Below are positions 50,722 to 59,190 of a DNA stretch of 64,000 nucleotides, in pieces. Numbering within the stretch: the stretch's first letter is position 1; each line of letters begins with the position of its first letter. The DNA comes from Nonomuraea jabiensis (lineage in GTDB: Bacteria; Actinomycetota; Actinomycetes; Streptosporangiales; Streptosporangiaceae), in the NCBI RefSeq assembly GCF_014204795.1, contig NZ_JACHMB010000001.1, forward strand, positions 7,700,501 through 7,764,500, written 5' to 3'. A program made the translations under genes and the position numbers. The notes under the pieces are model-generated. The model made no database searches, had not been told where the DNA came from, and saw only the letters and a list, made by a program, of their open reading frames with translations.

Positions 50722-50794
50722 CGGCACCACCGTACCGGAACGTCACGCCTGCTCACGAGGGCCTCCTTCGGGGACCTGACCGTCGGTTGTGCTC

Positions 50795-50838
50795 AGTAAA
50801 TCGACGCTGTTAGCCTTAAGTCAAGCGACTGATTTACT
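50795..50838. promoter_or_regulatory. inverted AGTAAATC sites between tetR and MFS genes
   Basis: AGTAAATC (50795-50802) and its inverse GATTTACT (50831-50838) flank 28 bp in an otherwise GC-rich region. Candidate TetR binding sites. Confidence 0.5.
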
Positions 50839-50884
50839 AATACCTCGTCGTTTGCTTCCCTCAACCTCGCAACGGAGACCTCGC

Positions 50885-53209
50885 ATGGCCAACATCCCCG
50901 CCCGCCGCGCCCACGCGGCCGACCCCCCGCGGTCGAGCACCTTCGTGGTGGTGCTCGCCTTCTCCGGCATCGTGGTGTCGTTGATGCAGACCCTGGTGAT
51001 CCCGCTGGTTCCCGAGCTGCCCAAGCTCCTGGGAGCCCCGGCGTCCGACACCACCTGGGCGATCACCGCCACGCTGCTCGCCAGCGCGGTCGCCACACCC
51101 GTGGTGGGACGGCTGGGCGACATGTTCGGCAAGCGGCGCATGCTCCTGCTCAGCCTGGTCCTGCTGGTCGCCGGGTCGGTCGTGTGCGCCCTCAGCGACT
51201 CCCTGACGCCCATGGTCGTCGGGCGGGCCCTGCAGGGCCTGGCCTCCGGCGTGATCCCGCTCGGCATCAGCATCATGCGCGACGAGCTGCCCGCCGACCG
51301 GCTCGGCTCCGCGACCGCGCTCATGAGCGCCTCGCTCGGCGTGGGCGGCGCCCTGGGCCTGCCCGCCGCCGCCCTCATCGCCGAGAACGCCGACTGGCAC
51401 GCGCTGTTCTGGACCGCGGCCGGGCTCGGCGCCGTGGCCCTGGTCGTGGTGCTGGCCCTCGTGCCCGAGTCCGCGGTGCGCAGCGGCGGGCGCTTCGACC
51501 TGATCGGCGCCGTCGGGCTGTCGGCCGCGCTGGTGTGCCTGCTCCTGGCGATCTCCAAGGGCGCCAGCTGGGGCTGGGGCGACCCGCTCACGATCGGCCT
51601 GTTCGCCGCGGCGGTCGTGGTGCTGCTGCTGTGGGGCTGGTGGGAGCTGAGCACCCGGGAGCCGATGGTGGACCTGCGCACCACCGCGCGGCGCCAGGTG
51701 CTGTTCACCAACCTCGCCTCCACCATGATGGGCTTCTCGATGTTCGCCATGTCCCTGGTGCTGCCGCAGCTGCTGCAGCTGCCCGAGGCCACCGGCTACG
51801 GGCTGGGCCAGTCGATGCTGGCGGTGGGCCTGGTGATGGCGCCGTCCGGCCTGGTGATGATGGTGCTGGCGCCGCTGTCGGCCCGCCTGTCCGCGGCCAA
51901 GGGGCCCAAGGTCACCCTCATGATCGGCGCCGTCATCGTCGCCGCCGGTTACGCTCTCAACATCGGGCTGATGTCCGAGATCTGGCACCTCGTCCTGGTC
52001 TCGTGCATCATCGGGGCCGGCATCGGATTCGCCTACGCCTCCATGCCCGCCCTCGTCATGGGGGCCGTGCCGGTGTCCGAGACGGCCGCCGCCAACAGCC
52101 TCAACACCCTCATGCGCGCCGTCGGCACCTCCGTCTCCAGCGCCGTGGCGGGCGTCGTCCTGGCCGAGATGACCACCACGTTCGGTCCCGTCGCCCTCCC
52201 CTCCGAGGACGGCTTCCGCGTCGTCATGGGCATCGGCGCCGGCGCCGCCCTCCTCGCGTTCGTCCTGGCCGCCTTCCTCCCGCGCCGGAGCGCCGCCGCC
52301 CCCGCCACGGCGCGCGCCGCCGCCCCGGCGCCTTCCGCCCACGAGCCCGCGCGCGTGCCCGCCCACGTGCCCGCCCCTGTGTCCGCCCGCGTGCCCGCAC
52401 ACGAGGGCGAGCCCGCGTACGCGCCGGCCGCCTGGACGGACACGCCGGACGGCGGCGTCGAGATCCGCGGCATCGTCAGCGGCGACGACGGCCACGCGGT
52501 CGGCCACGCCACGCTGACGCTGATCGACTCGCGGGGCCGGCAGCTCTCCCGGGCCGTGACCCTGGCCGACGGCGGGTACGCCATCTGGACGCCCGGCATG
52601 GGCACCTACGTCCTGATCGCGTCGGCCGCCGAACGCGAACCGCAGGTGGCCACCCTCGTCGTCGGCGATCGTCCCGTCGACTTCAACCTGATCCTCACCG
52701 GCTCGAACAAGCTGACCGGCCTGGTACGTGACCTGGAGGGCAAGCCGGTGCCCGGGGCGGTCGTCGTGCTGACCGACGTCCGCGGCGAGGTCGTCACCAC
52801 GGGCACGACCGACGCGGAGGGCTCCTACAGCCTGTCCGGCGTGACCTCGGGCGGCTACACGCTCGCGGTCAGCGCGGACTCCTTCCGCCCGGCCGCCGTC
52901 CCGGTCGAGGTCGCCGGCGCCGGCCACACCAGGCAGGACGTCGAGCTGCGGCCCGGCGCCCGGATCCGCGGCACCGTACGGGCGGGCGACGGCGGCCCGC
53001 TGAACGACGCGCGGGTGACGCTGCTGGACGCGGCCGGGAACGTGGTCGGCACCACGACGACCGGCGAGGACGGCGCGTACGCCTTCGCCGACCTGACCGG
53101 CGGCCAGTACACGCTCATCGCCACCGGATACCCGCCCGTGGCCGACACCGTGAGCATCAACGGCCGCGACGACGACGACCGCGACCTGTGGCTGGTCCAC
53201 GCCGACTGA
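50885..53209 (+). CDS. 14-helix MFS transporter fused to carboxypeptidase-regulatory-like repeats
   Basis: The 774-residue protein has an MFS part of the DHA2 drug:proton type (~1-480; motif A GRLGDMFGKRRMLL; motif C-like GVGGALGLPAAALIAE), then an Ala/Pro-rich linker. Residues ~520-774 hold three beta-sandwich repeats of the carboxypeptidase-regulatory/Cna-B type (GIVSGDDGHAVGHATLTLID, GLVRDLEGKPVPGAVVVLTD, GTVRAGDGGPLNDARVTLLD). With an even helix count the repeats would be cytoplasmic; with an odd one outside. A multidrug exporter under TetR control is likely. GGAG precedes the ATG. Confidence 0.88.
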   Translation: MANIPARRAHAADPPRSSTFVVVLAFSGIVVSLMQTLVIPLVPELPKLLGAPASDTTWAITATLLASAVATPVVGRLGDMFGKRRMLLLSLVLLVAGSVVCALSDSLTPMVVGRALQGLASGVIPLGISIMRDELPADRLGSATALMSASLGVGGALGLPAAALIAENADWHALFWTAAGLGAVALVVVLALVPESAVRSGGRFDLIGAVGLSAALVCLLLAISKGASWGWGDPLTIGLFAAAVVVLLLWGWWELSTREPMVDLRTTARRQVLFTNLASTMMGFSMFAMSLVLPQLLQLPEATGYGLGQSMLAVGLVMAPSGLVMMVLAPLSARLSAAKGPKVTLMIGAVIVAAGYALNIGLMSEIWHLVLVSCIIGAGIGFAYASMPALVMGAVPVSETAAANSLNTLMRAVGTSVSSAVAGVVLAEMTTTFGPVALPSEDGFRVVMGIGAGAALLAFVLAAFLPRRSAAAPATARAAAPAPSAHEPARVPAHVPAPVSARVPAHEGEPAYAPAAWTDTPDGGVEIRGIVSGDDGHAVGHATLTLIDSRGRQLSRAVTLADGGYAIWTPGMGTYVLIASAAEREPQVATLVVGDRPVDFNLILTGSNKLTGLVRDLEGKPVPGAVVVLTDVRGEVVTTGTTDAEGSYSLSGVTSGGYTLAVSADSFRPAAVPVEVAGAGHTRQDVELRPGARIRGTVRAGDGGPLNDARVTLLDAAGNVVGTTTTGEDGAYAFADLTGGQYTLIATGYPPVADTVSINGRDDDDRDLWLVHAD

Positions 53210-53265
53210 ACACCCGACACCGCGACGACCGCTCCGAACGGACGAGCGGGGAGAGCAGGAGCACC

Positions 53266-54279
53266 ATGTACACCAGCCAAGAGCCGGCCGGGCGGAGCGC
53301 CACGGCGAGCCGGCCGGACCGGCAGAGCATCCCGGACCGGCAGAGCACCGCGGATCGGCAGAGCACCGCGGATCGGCAGAGCACCGCGGACCGGCGGAGC
53401 GCCCCGGACCGGCAGAGCATCCCGGACCGGCAGAGCGCCGCGGACCGGCAGAGCGCCCAGGCCGGCCGCCGGGGCCTGCACGCCCTGATCCGCACCAAGG
53501 ACGGGTGGGCCGTGCAGCACGCGATCGTCACGGTGACCGACCTGACGGGGCAGCAGGTCGCGCGGGCCGAGGCCGACGCCGAGGGCGTCGTGTCGACCGG
53601 CCCGCTGGCGCCCGGCGTCTACACGGCCGTCGCCACCGCGGCCGGATACACGCCGGCCGCGATGACGGCCATCGCGACCGGGTCCGGCACCGCCGAGCTG
53701 GGCACGGTGGTGCTGGCCCGGCAGGGCGGCGTCGACCTTCCCCCGCCCGGGATCTGGACGCTCGACCCGGCCCACTGCACGATCGCGGCGACCGCCCAGC
53801 ATCTGGGGCTCAGCACCGTACGGGGACGGTTCACCCAGTTCGCCGGGCGGATCGAGGTCGGCACGGACCCGGAGACCTCGTCGGTGGCCGCCGACATCGT
53901 GGCCGCCTCGATCGACACGGGGAACGGCACCCGCGACGACCATCTCCGCTCGGGCGACTTCCTGAACGCCGACGCGTACCGGATGATCTCCTACCGCAGC
54001 AGCGGGCTCACCCCCGCGGGCCCCGACCGGTGGATCGTGCACGGGACGCTGACGCTCGCCGGGGTGCAGCGGCCTGTCGACCTCGACCTGGCCTACCTCG
54101 GGACCGGCCCCGACCCGTGGGGCGGCCTGCGGGCGGCGTTCCGGGCCGGGACGGAGCTGCGCCGCGAGGACTTCGCGATGACGTACAACCAGGTCGTGCG
54201 GGCCGGGGTCAACCTCATCGGCTCGACGCTGAAGGTGGAGCTGGACATCCAGGCCGTGCAGGGGGCGTCCGTGCCCTAG
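53266..54279 (+). CDS. YceI-domain protein with hexapeptide repeat and regulatory-like domain
   Basis: The 337-residue protein starts with a low-complexity arm of eight DRQS(x)(x) hexapeptides (~18-65). A carboxypeptidase-regulatory-like beta domain follows (GLHALIRTKDGWAVQHAIVT, ~70-150), related to those on the MFS protein just upstream. Then comes a YceI lipocalin-like barrel (WTLDPAHCTIAATAQHLGLS, ~165-337), which binds isoprenoid or amphiphilic lipids. No signal peptide. GGAG precedes the ATG; the gene is 56 bp after the MFS gene, likely the same operon. Confidence 0.85.
   Translation: MYTSQEPAGRSATASRPDRQSIPDRQSTADRQSTADRQSTADRRSAPDRQSIPDRQSAADRQSAQAGRRGLHALIRTKDGWAVQHAIVTVTDLTGQQVARAEADAEGVVSTGPLAPGVYTAVATAAGYTPAAMTAIATGSGTAELGTVVLARQGGVDLPPPGIWTLDPAHCTIAATAQHLGLSTVRGRFTQFAGRIEVGTDPETSSVAADIVAASIDTGNGTRDDHLRSGDFLNADAYRMISYRSSGLTPAGPDRWIVHGTLTLAGVQRPVDLDLAYLGTGPDPWGGLRAAFRAGTELRREDFAMTYNQVVRAGVNLIGSTLKVELDIQAVQGASVP
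53317..53460 (+). repeat. 18-bp coding tandem repeat, eight units
   Basis: Eight units of GAC/GAT-CGG-CAG-AGC-NNN-NNN encode DRQSIP, DRQSTA (x3), DRRSAP, DRQSIP, DRQSAA, DRQSAQ. Near identity suggests recent expansion and likely length variation between strains. Confidence 0.9.
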
Positions 54280-54298
54280 ACGGGAGTGTCCGGACCCT

Positions 54299-54324
54299 GC
54301 CGCCGGGCAGTCCCGTCCGGCGGC
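54299..54324. terminator. hairpin between convergent YceI and reductase genes
   Basis: GCCGCCGG and CCGGCGGC arms (8 bp, perfect) with a 10-nt loop, 19 bp after the YceI stop and before the convergent reductase stop. Confidence 0.6.
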
Positions 54325-54357
54325 TGTGGGAGCCGAGTGAACTGCTGCCCAAGGGGC

Positions 54358-55323
54358 CTATACCAGGCGGAGGTCGAGCAGGCTCTGCGCCGTCTGCACG
54401 ATCGTCGTCTCGACGGGCCGCGGGCGCCAGCCGAGCTCGTCGCGGGCCCGGTCGTTGTGGATGATCGGCCGTGGCGGGTCCTCGCCCGGCACCTCCTGCG
54501 TGGGTACGCGTGCGCCGGCCGGGCCGAGCCGCCGGCGCAGGATCCGGGCCACCTCCAGGAAGCTCAGCGCCGGGCCGTCGGCGACGGCCAGGAAGCGCCT
54601 GCCTGCGGCTTTGGGCTCCGCCATGGCGCGAAGGTGCAGGTCGGCCACGTCGCGTACGTCCACGACGCCGAAGCGCCGGCGGGGCGCGAGGCTCATCGTC
54701 CCGTCGAGCATCGCCTTGATCAGCTGCGTCGAGGAGCGCAGGTCGGTCGTGAGGGTGGGTCCGAGGATGGCCGTCGGGTTGACCACGACGAGTTCGGTGT
54801 CGCCGCCGTCGCGTTCCATCAGGGCCCAGGCGGCCCGCTCGGCGATCGTCTTGGACCGCGGGTACGGCGCCAGGCCCGGCGTGTCGGGATCGGTCCAGTC
54901 GTCTTCGGTGAACTCGGCGCCCGGCTTGGGCGTGTACCCGACCGCGGCGAAGGACGAGGTCAGCACGACGCGCCGGGCGCCCGCGTCGCGTGCGGCACGC
55001 AGCACCCGCAACGTGCCCTCGCGGGCGGGGACGATCAGCTCGTCGGGGTTCTCGGGCTGGGTGACCGGGATGGGGGAGGCGACATGATGAACCTCCTCGC
55101 ACCCGGCCACCGCGGCGGCCCAGCCGTCGTCGGCCATCAGGTCGGCGGCGACGATCTCCAGGCCGGCGTCGTCGGCGTCGCCGCGGCGCACCGCCGCACG
55201 CAGCCCGGCCTCCTGCGCCGTCGAGCGCACCGTGGCGCGCACCGGTCTCCCGGCCCGCAGCAGCGCGGCGACCAGGTGCGTCCCCACGTAGCCGGCCCCG
55301 CCGGTGACCAGGACCCGGCTCAT
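54358..55323 (-). CDS. NAD(P)-dependent epimerase/reductase (extended SDR)
   Basis: The 321-residue protein has the Rossmann motif VTGGAGYVGTHLV (5-17), the SDR serine region VVLTSSFAAVGY, the Tyr-Lys pair in YPRSKTIAE and a substrate domain. This is the dihydroflavonol-4-reductase-like type (aldehyde or ketone reduction). The ATG overlaps the MerR stop by 4 bp (ATGA), so both are one operon and the regulator probably senses the substrate or a stress that it relieves. Confidence 0.88.
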   Translation of the reverse strand: MSRVLVTGGAGYVGTHLVAALLRAGRPVRATVRSTAQEAGLRAAVRRGDADDAGLEIVAADLMADDGWAAAVAGCEEVHHVASPIPVTQPENPDELIVPAREGTLRVLRAARDAGARRVVLTSSFAAVGYTPKPGAEFTEDDWTDPDTPGLAPYPRSKTIAERAAWALMERDGGDTELVVVNPTAILGPTLTTDLRSSTQLIKAMLDGTMSLAPRRRFGVVDVRDVADLHLRAMAEPKAAGRRFLAVADGPALSFLEVARILRRRLGPAGARVPTQEVPGEDPPRPIIHNDRARDELGWRPRPVETTIVQTAQSLLDLRLV

Positions 55324-55757
55324 GACAGCACCCCCAAGCGACCGGCCGCCTCGATGGAACGCCGCGTCGCCTCCGACTCCGCGGTCGTGTCGCCGCGCTC
55401 GCGGGCGTCCCACAGCGCCGCCTTCTCCCGCAGATAGGCCAGCCGGGCCTGCTGGGCGACGATCTCGGCCTCGATGCGCTCCGCGTGGCGCAGCAGCAGA
55501 TCGCGCTGTTCGGCCGCCGCCACCCGCCCGCGGGTGCGGTTCGCCAGGTAGGTACGCATGTCCTCGATGCTCACGCCGACCGCGCGAAGGCAGGCCAGCG
55601 CCTCGATCACGTGAAGGTCCTCGTCGCGGTAACGCCTGTGCCCGCTGTTCTCGTCACGGTCGATCGGGCCGACCAGCCCGACCCCCTCGTAGTAGCGCAG
55701 GGTCGGCTCGCTCAGCCCGCTGCGCCGGGACACCTCATGGATGGTCAGAACTGCCAT
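55320..55757 (-). CDS. MerR family regulator
   Basis: The 145-residue protein has the MerR HTH (TIHEVSRRSGLSEPTLRYYE, GHRRYRDEDLHVIEALACLR) and a dimerisation coiled coil (AAEQRDLLLRHAERIEAEIV). It lacks the Cys metal-binding motifs, so a small-molecule type is likely. The operator palindrome lies just upstream. Confidence 0.9.
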   Translation of the reverse strand: MAVLTIHEVSRRSGLSEPTLRYYEGVGLVGPIDRDENSGHRRYRDEDLHVIEALACLRAVGVSIEDMRTYLANRTRGRVAAAEQRDLLLRHAERIEAEIVAQQARLAYLREKAALWDARERGDTTAESEATRRSIEAAGRLGVLS

Positions 55758-55773
55758 GCGGCCAGCGAAACAC

Positions 55774-55791
55774 ACCTCAAGCGCTTGAGGT
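55774..55791. promoter_or_regulatory. MerR operator (ACCTCAAGCGCTTGAGGT)
   Basis: A perfect 18-bp palindrome starting at a minus-strand TTGACC -35 (55789-55794), placed as MerR operators are, in the -35/-10 spacer. CCTCAAG...CTTGAGG arms are the same as in SoxR-type sites. Confidence 0.8.
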
Positions 55792-55893
55792 CAAGCGCGG
55801 GGCCCACGTCCCGGTGGGGGAACGTTCCGGAGGGCCCGTCGTCGCCCGGCGAGCCCGGCGCACTGAGCGGGGCGCGACAGCGTCAACGTCGGG

Positions 55894-56472
55894 TCACACC
55901 GTCTCGGCGCGGGTCAGGTCGCTGATGGCCGCGAGACCTTCGCGTTGCAGTTCGAGCAGATCGCGGGTCTCGCCGGGGGCGATCCACCGGGCGAAGGCCG
56001 TTTTGAACACCAGAACGCCCAGCTCGCCGGCCAGGGAAGCGGTCACCTGGGGGACGCCGCGGGCGACGAGCGCGGCGGTCACGGCGTGAGAGAGCTTCGC
56101 CAGCTTGAGCAGCTCGCGCTCCCGCAACTGCTCGTTCGCCGTGATGATCCCGTTCCGCATGCGGGAGAAGTCCCGGCCCCGTCCGTCCTGCAGGACCCGG
56201 CCCCCGGCATCGAGCGCCGCGGCGAGCAGGCCGGCCATGGACGTGCCCCCCGGGGCGTCGGCGATCGCGCCCACGAAGGCGGCTTCGAGCTGCTCCCCGC
56301 CGGCGAACAGCACCTCGCGCTTGTCCGCGAAATGCCGGAAGAACGTCCGCTCGGTCACCCCGGCCCGCCCGGCGATCCCGGCCACGGTCGTCGCCTCGTA
56401 GCCGTCCTCGGCGAACAGCTCCATCGCCGCCCGCTGCAGACGATCCGACGCTCCAGGTGCCCAACGTGCCAT
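55894..56472 (-). CDS. TetR family regulator divergent from the SDR gene
   Basis: The 192-residue protein has the HTH at ~10-55 (RLQRAAMELFAEDGYEATTV, GVTERTFFRHFADKREVLF) and a helical C-terminus. It is divergent from the next reductase across 99 bp containing three GATGTCAG-type boxes, and likely regulates it. Confidence 0.9.
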   Translation of the reverse strand: MARWAPGASDRLQRAAMELFAEDGYEATTVAGIAGRAGVTERTFFRHFADKREVLFAGGEQLEAAFVGAIADAPGGTSMAGLLAAALDAGGRVLQDGRGRDFSRMRNGIITANEQLRERELLKLAKLSHAVTAALVARGVPQVTASLAGELGVLVFKTAFARWIAPGETRDLLELQREGLAAISDLTRAETV

Positions 56473-56499
56473 GTCCGGATCGTAGCCGGAATCGAGGTG

Positions 56500-56528
56500 A
56501 TGACAGAGCCTGACATCATGGCTATGCT
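56500..56528 (+). promoter_or_regulatory. promoter of the SDR gene
   Basis: ATGACA (56500-56505), 17 bp, TATGCT (56523-56528). A CTGACATC box lies in the spacer and the palindrome follows at the start point. Confidence 0.65.
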
Positions 56529-56531
56529 GAC

Positions 56532-56550
56532 GATGTCAGTCCCTGACATC
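56532..56550. promoter_or_regulatory. TetR operator (GATGTCAGTCCCTGACATC)
   Basis: Perfect 8-bp inverted arms around TCC, over the transcription start; a third half-site CTGACATC at 56510-56517. Confidence 0.8.
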
Positions 56551-56571
56551 ACTATGGGAAGCGAGCCCACC

Positions 56572-57468
56572 ATGCACGTCTTCGTCACCGGAGCATCCGG
56601 ATTCATCGGCCGCGCCGTCGTGGCCGAGCTCGTCGCCGCCGGTCACCAGGTGACCGGCCTGGCCCGTTCCGAGGCGTCGGCCTCGGTCATCAAGGACCTC
56701 GGGGCGGACGTCCACCGCGGCGACCTCGACGACCTCGACCAGATCCGCCAGGGCGCGAACGCGGCCGACGGCGTCGTCCACCTGGCGAACAAGCACGACT
56801 TCGCCCACCCCGAGATCTCCAACCGCGCCGAGCGGGCCGCCGTCCAGACCATCAGCGACACGCTCGCCGGGTCCGATCGGCCGTTCGTGCTCGCGGCCGG
56901 CCTCGCTCTGCCCGGGCTCGGACGCCCGTCGACGGAGCGGGACCCCAACCCCGCCGTCGGCCCGGACTCGCCGCGCGGCGGTGCCGAGAACCTGGCGCTC
57001 ACCTACGCCGACCGTGGCGTACGGGTGATTTCCGCCCGCTTCGCCCCGACCGTCCACGGCGAAGGCGACCACGGCTTCATCTCCATCATCGCCCAAGCCG
57101 CCCGACGGCGCGGGGTCTCCGTCTACCCCGGCGAGGGGCAGAACCGCTGGCCCGCCGTCCACCGCTCCGACGCCGCGCGCCTGGTCCGGCTCGGGCTCGA
57201 GAAGGCCCCCGCCGGCACGATCCTGCACGCCGCCGCCGAAGAGGGCGTGCCCGTCCGGCGGATCGCCGAAGCGCTCGCCGACCGCCTCGGCGTGCCGGTG
57301 AAGCCCGCCCCGGCGGAGCAGATCGCCGACGAGATCCCGTTCATCGGCGGGTTGCTGGCCGCCGACTTCCCCACCACGAGCACGATCACGCGCGAGCTGC
57401 TCGGCTGGCGGCCCACCGGCCCCACCCTCCTGGAGGACATCGCCGCGGGCCACTACGACCAACCCTGA
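56572..57468 (+). CDS. NAD(P)-dependent oxidoreductase (atypical SDR, NmrA/epimerase-like)
   Basis: The 298-residue protein has VTGASGFIGRAVVAEL (5-20) and the substrate domain ends with TTSTITRELLGWRPTGPTLL. The Tyr-Lys pair of classical SDRs is not evident (ALTYADRG lacks the Lys), as in many atypical epimerase-like proteins. The ATG is preceded by GGGAAGCG. TetR control suggests a detoxifying reductase; the substrate is unknown. Confidence 0.85.
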   Translation: MHVFVTGASGFIGRAVVAELVAAGHQVTGLARSEASASVIKDLGADVHRGDLDDLDQIRQGANAADGVVHLANKHDFAHPEISNRAERAAVQTISDTLAGSDRPFVLAAGLALPGLGRPSTERDPNPAVGPDSPRGGAENLALTYADRGVRVISARFAPTVHGEGDHGFISIIAQAARRRGVSVYPGEGQNRWPAVHRSDAARLVRLGLEKAPAGTILHAAAEEGVPVRRIAEALADRLGVPVKPAPAEQIADEIPFIGGLLAADFPTTSTITRELLGWRPTGPTLLEDIAAGHYDQP

Positions 57469-57511
57469 ACCGATCACGATCACGGACGGTGCCGCGGGGC
57501 AGGCGGGCGGC

Positions 57512-58249
57512 CTAGCGGGCCCTGGGCACGGAGTCGAGCAGCACCCGGGTGTAGGGGTGCTCGGGCTCGGCCAGCACCCGCGCGACGGGCCCCCGCTCGA
57601 CGACCACCCCCCGGTGCAGCACCAGCGTGTCCTCGCACAGGTGCCGCACGACGGCCAGGTCGTGGCTGACGAACAGCAGCGCGACACCGGACTCGGCGCG
57701 CACCCGGTCGAGCAGTTCGAGGATCTGCGCCTGGATGGAGACGTCCAGGGCGGCCACCGCCTCGTCGAGCACGAGGACCGACGGCCCCACGGCCAGCGCC
57801 CTGGCGATGGCCAGGCGCTGCCGCTGCCCGCCGCTGAGCTGGTGCGGCCGGGCCCCCGCCTCGCGGGTGCCCAGCCCGACCTGGTCGAGCAGTTCGGGGA
57901 CGCGCGAGCGGTCCCCGCCGTGCAGCCTGAGCGCCACCTGAAGGCATTCGGCGGCGGTCAGCCGCGGGTCCAGCGACAGGTACGGGTCCTGGAACACCAT
58001 CTGGATCTCGCGGGCCCGCCGGAGCCGGGCCGCCCGGCCGCGCTCCTTGGCCGAGCGCACCCGCCCGTCCACGGTGATCGTGCCGGAGTCGGGGGTGACG
58101 AGCCCGACGAGCATGCGCGCGATCGTCGTCTTCCCCGACCCGGACTCCCCGACCAGGCCCAGCGAGCCGCCCGGCGGCAGCTCGAAGGACACCCGGTCGG
58201 CGGCCACCGAGCCGTGGAAGGACTTGCACAGATCGTGTACGCCGAGCAT
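57512..58249 (-). CDS. ABC importer ATPase (OppF/DppF-like)
   Basis: The 245-residue ATPase has Walker A GESGSGKT (~34-41), signature LSGGQRQR (~141), Walker B VLVLDEAVA and HDLAVV. It ends soon after HPYTRVLLDSV without the usual C-terminal Cys extension. ATG 58249 overlaps the upstream stop (TGATG). Last gene of the six-gene peptide import operon. Confidence 0.92.
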   Translation of the reverse strand: MLGVHDLCKSFHGSVAADRVSFELPPGGSLGLVGESGSGKTTIARMLVGLVTPDSGTITVDGRVRSAKERGRAARLRRAREIQMVFQDPYLSLDPRLTAAECLQVALRLHGGDRSRVPELLDQVGLGTREAGARPHQLSGGQRQRLAIARALAVGPSVLVLDEAVAALDVSIQAQILELLDRVRAESGVALLFVSHDLAVVRHLCEDTLVLHRGVVVERGPVARVLAEPEHPYTRVLLDSVPRAR

Positions 58250-59190
58250 CACGCCTCCACCAGACGGCAGGCGGCCGAGCCGCCGGACACGGTCACGGGT
58301 CGCGGCGACCACTCCTCGCAGGCGTCCTCGGCCCGCGGGCACCGCGGCGCGAACGGGCAGCCGGCGAACGTGTCGTCCAGCGAGGGCGGGCGCCCGGGGA
58401 TGGGCCGCAGGGGACGGGGATCGTCCAGCTCCGGCGTGCAGGCCAGCAACCCGGCCGTGTAGGGATGCCGGGGATCCTCGAACAGCTCCTTGGCCGGCCG
58501 CGACTCGACCACCGTGCCCGCGTACAGCACGTGCACCCGGTCGCAGAAGGACGCCGCGAGGTGCAGGTCGTGGGTGATGAACAGCATGCCGAGCTCCCGC
58601 TCCGCCTGGACCTCGCGCAGCAGGGCGAGCGTCTCGGCCTGGGTGGTGACGTCGAGCGCGCTCGTCGCCTCGTCGGCCAGCAGCAGCGCCGGGTCGGCGG
58701 CCAGCGCGGCGGCGACGACCACCCGTTGCAGCATGCCGCCGGACAGCTCGTGCGGGTACTGCCGCAGGCGCAGCTCGGGATCGCGCAGGCCGACGGCGGC
58801 CAGCAGCTCCACCGCCCGGGCGCGGGCCTCGGCCTTGGAGCGGCCCAGCGTGTGCACCATGCGCTCGGTCAGGAAGTCGCCGACGCGGCGGACCGGGTTG
58901 AGCGAGGAGCGCGGATCCTGGTAGATCATCGACACCTGCGAGGCCCGCAGGCTCCTGAGCCGGCCCTGGTCCATCGCGAGCACGTCCTCGCCCGAGACCA
59001 GCACCCTGCCGGAGGCGGACGCCCCGGCGGGCAGCAGCCGCAGCACCGCCCGGGCCAGCGTGGACTTGCCCGACCCCGACTCGCCGACCAGGCCCACGAT
59101 CTCGCCCTTGCCGACGGCCAGCGACACCTCGCGCAGGATCGGCCGCCGGCCGCCCGCCGAGATCGTCAGCCCTTCCACGGAGAGCAGCAT
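58249..59190 (-). CDS. ABC importer ATPase (OppD/DppD-like)
   Basis: The 313-residue ATPase has Walker A GESGSGKS (~36-43), LSGGMLQR, LLLADEATS and the C-terminal oligopeptide motif with Cys cluster (CPFAPRCPRAEDAC). The ATG overlaps the permease stop by one base (TGATG), with GGGGGA upstream. Confidence 0.93.
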   Translation of the reverse strand: MLLSVEGLTISAGGRRPILREVSLAVGKGEIVGLVGESGSGKSTLARAVLRLLPAGASASGRVLVSGEDVLAMDQGRLRSLRASQVSMIYQDPRSSLNPVRRVGDFLTERMVHTLGRSKAEARARAVELLAAVGLRDPELRLRQYPHELSGGMLQRVVVAAALAADPALLLADEATSALDVTTQAETLALLREVQAERELGMLFITHDLHLAASFCDRVHVLYAGTVVESRPAKELFEDPRHPYTAGLLACTPELDDPRPLRPIPGRPPSLDDTFAGCPFAPRCPRAEDACEEWSPRPVTVSGGSAACRLVEA

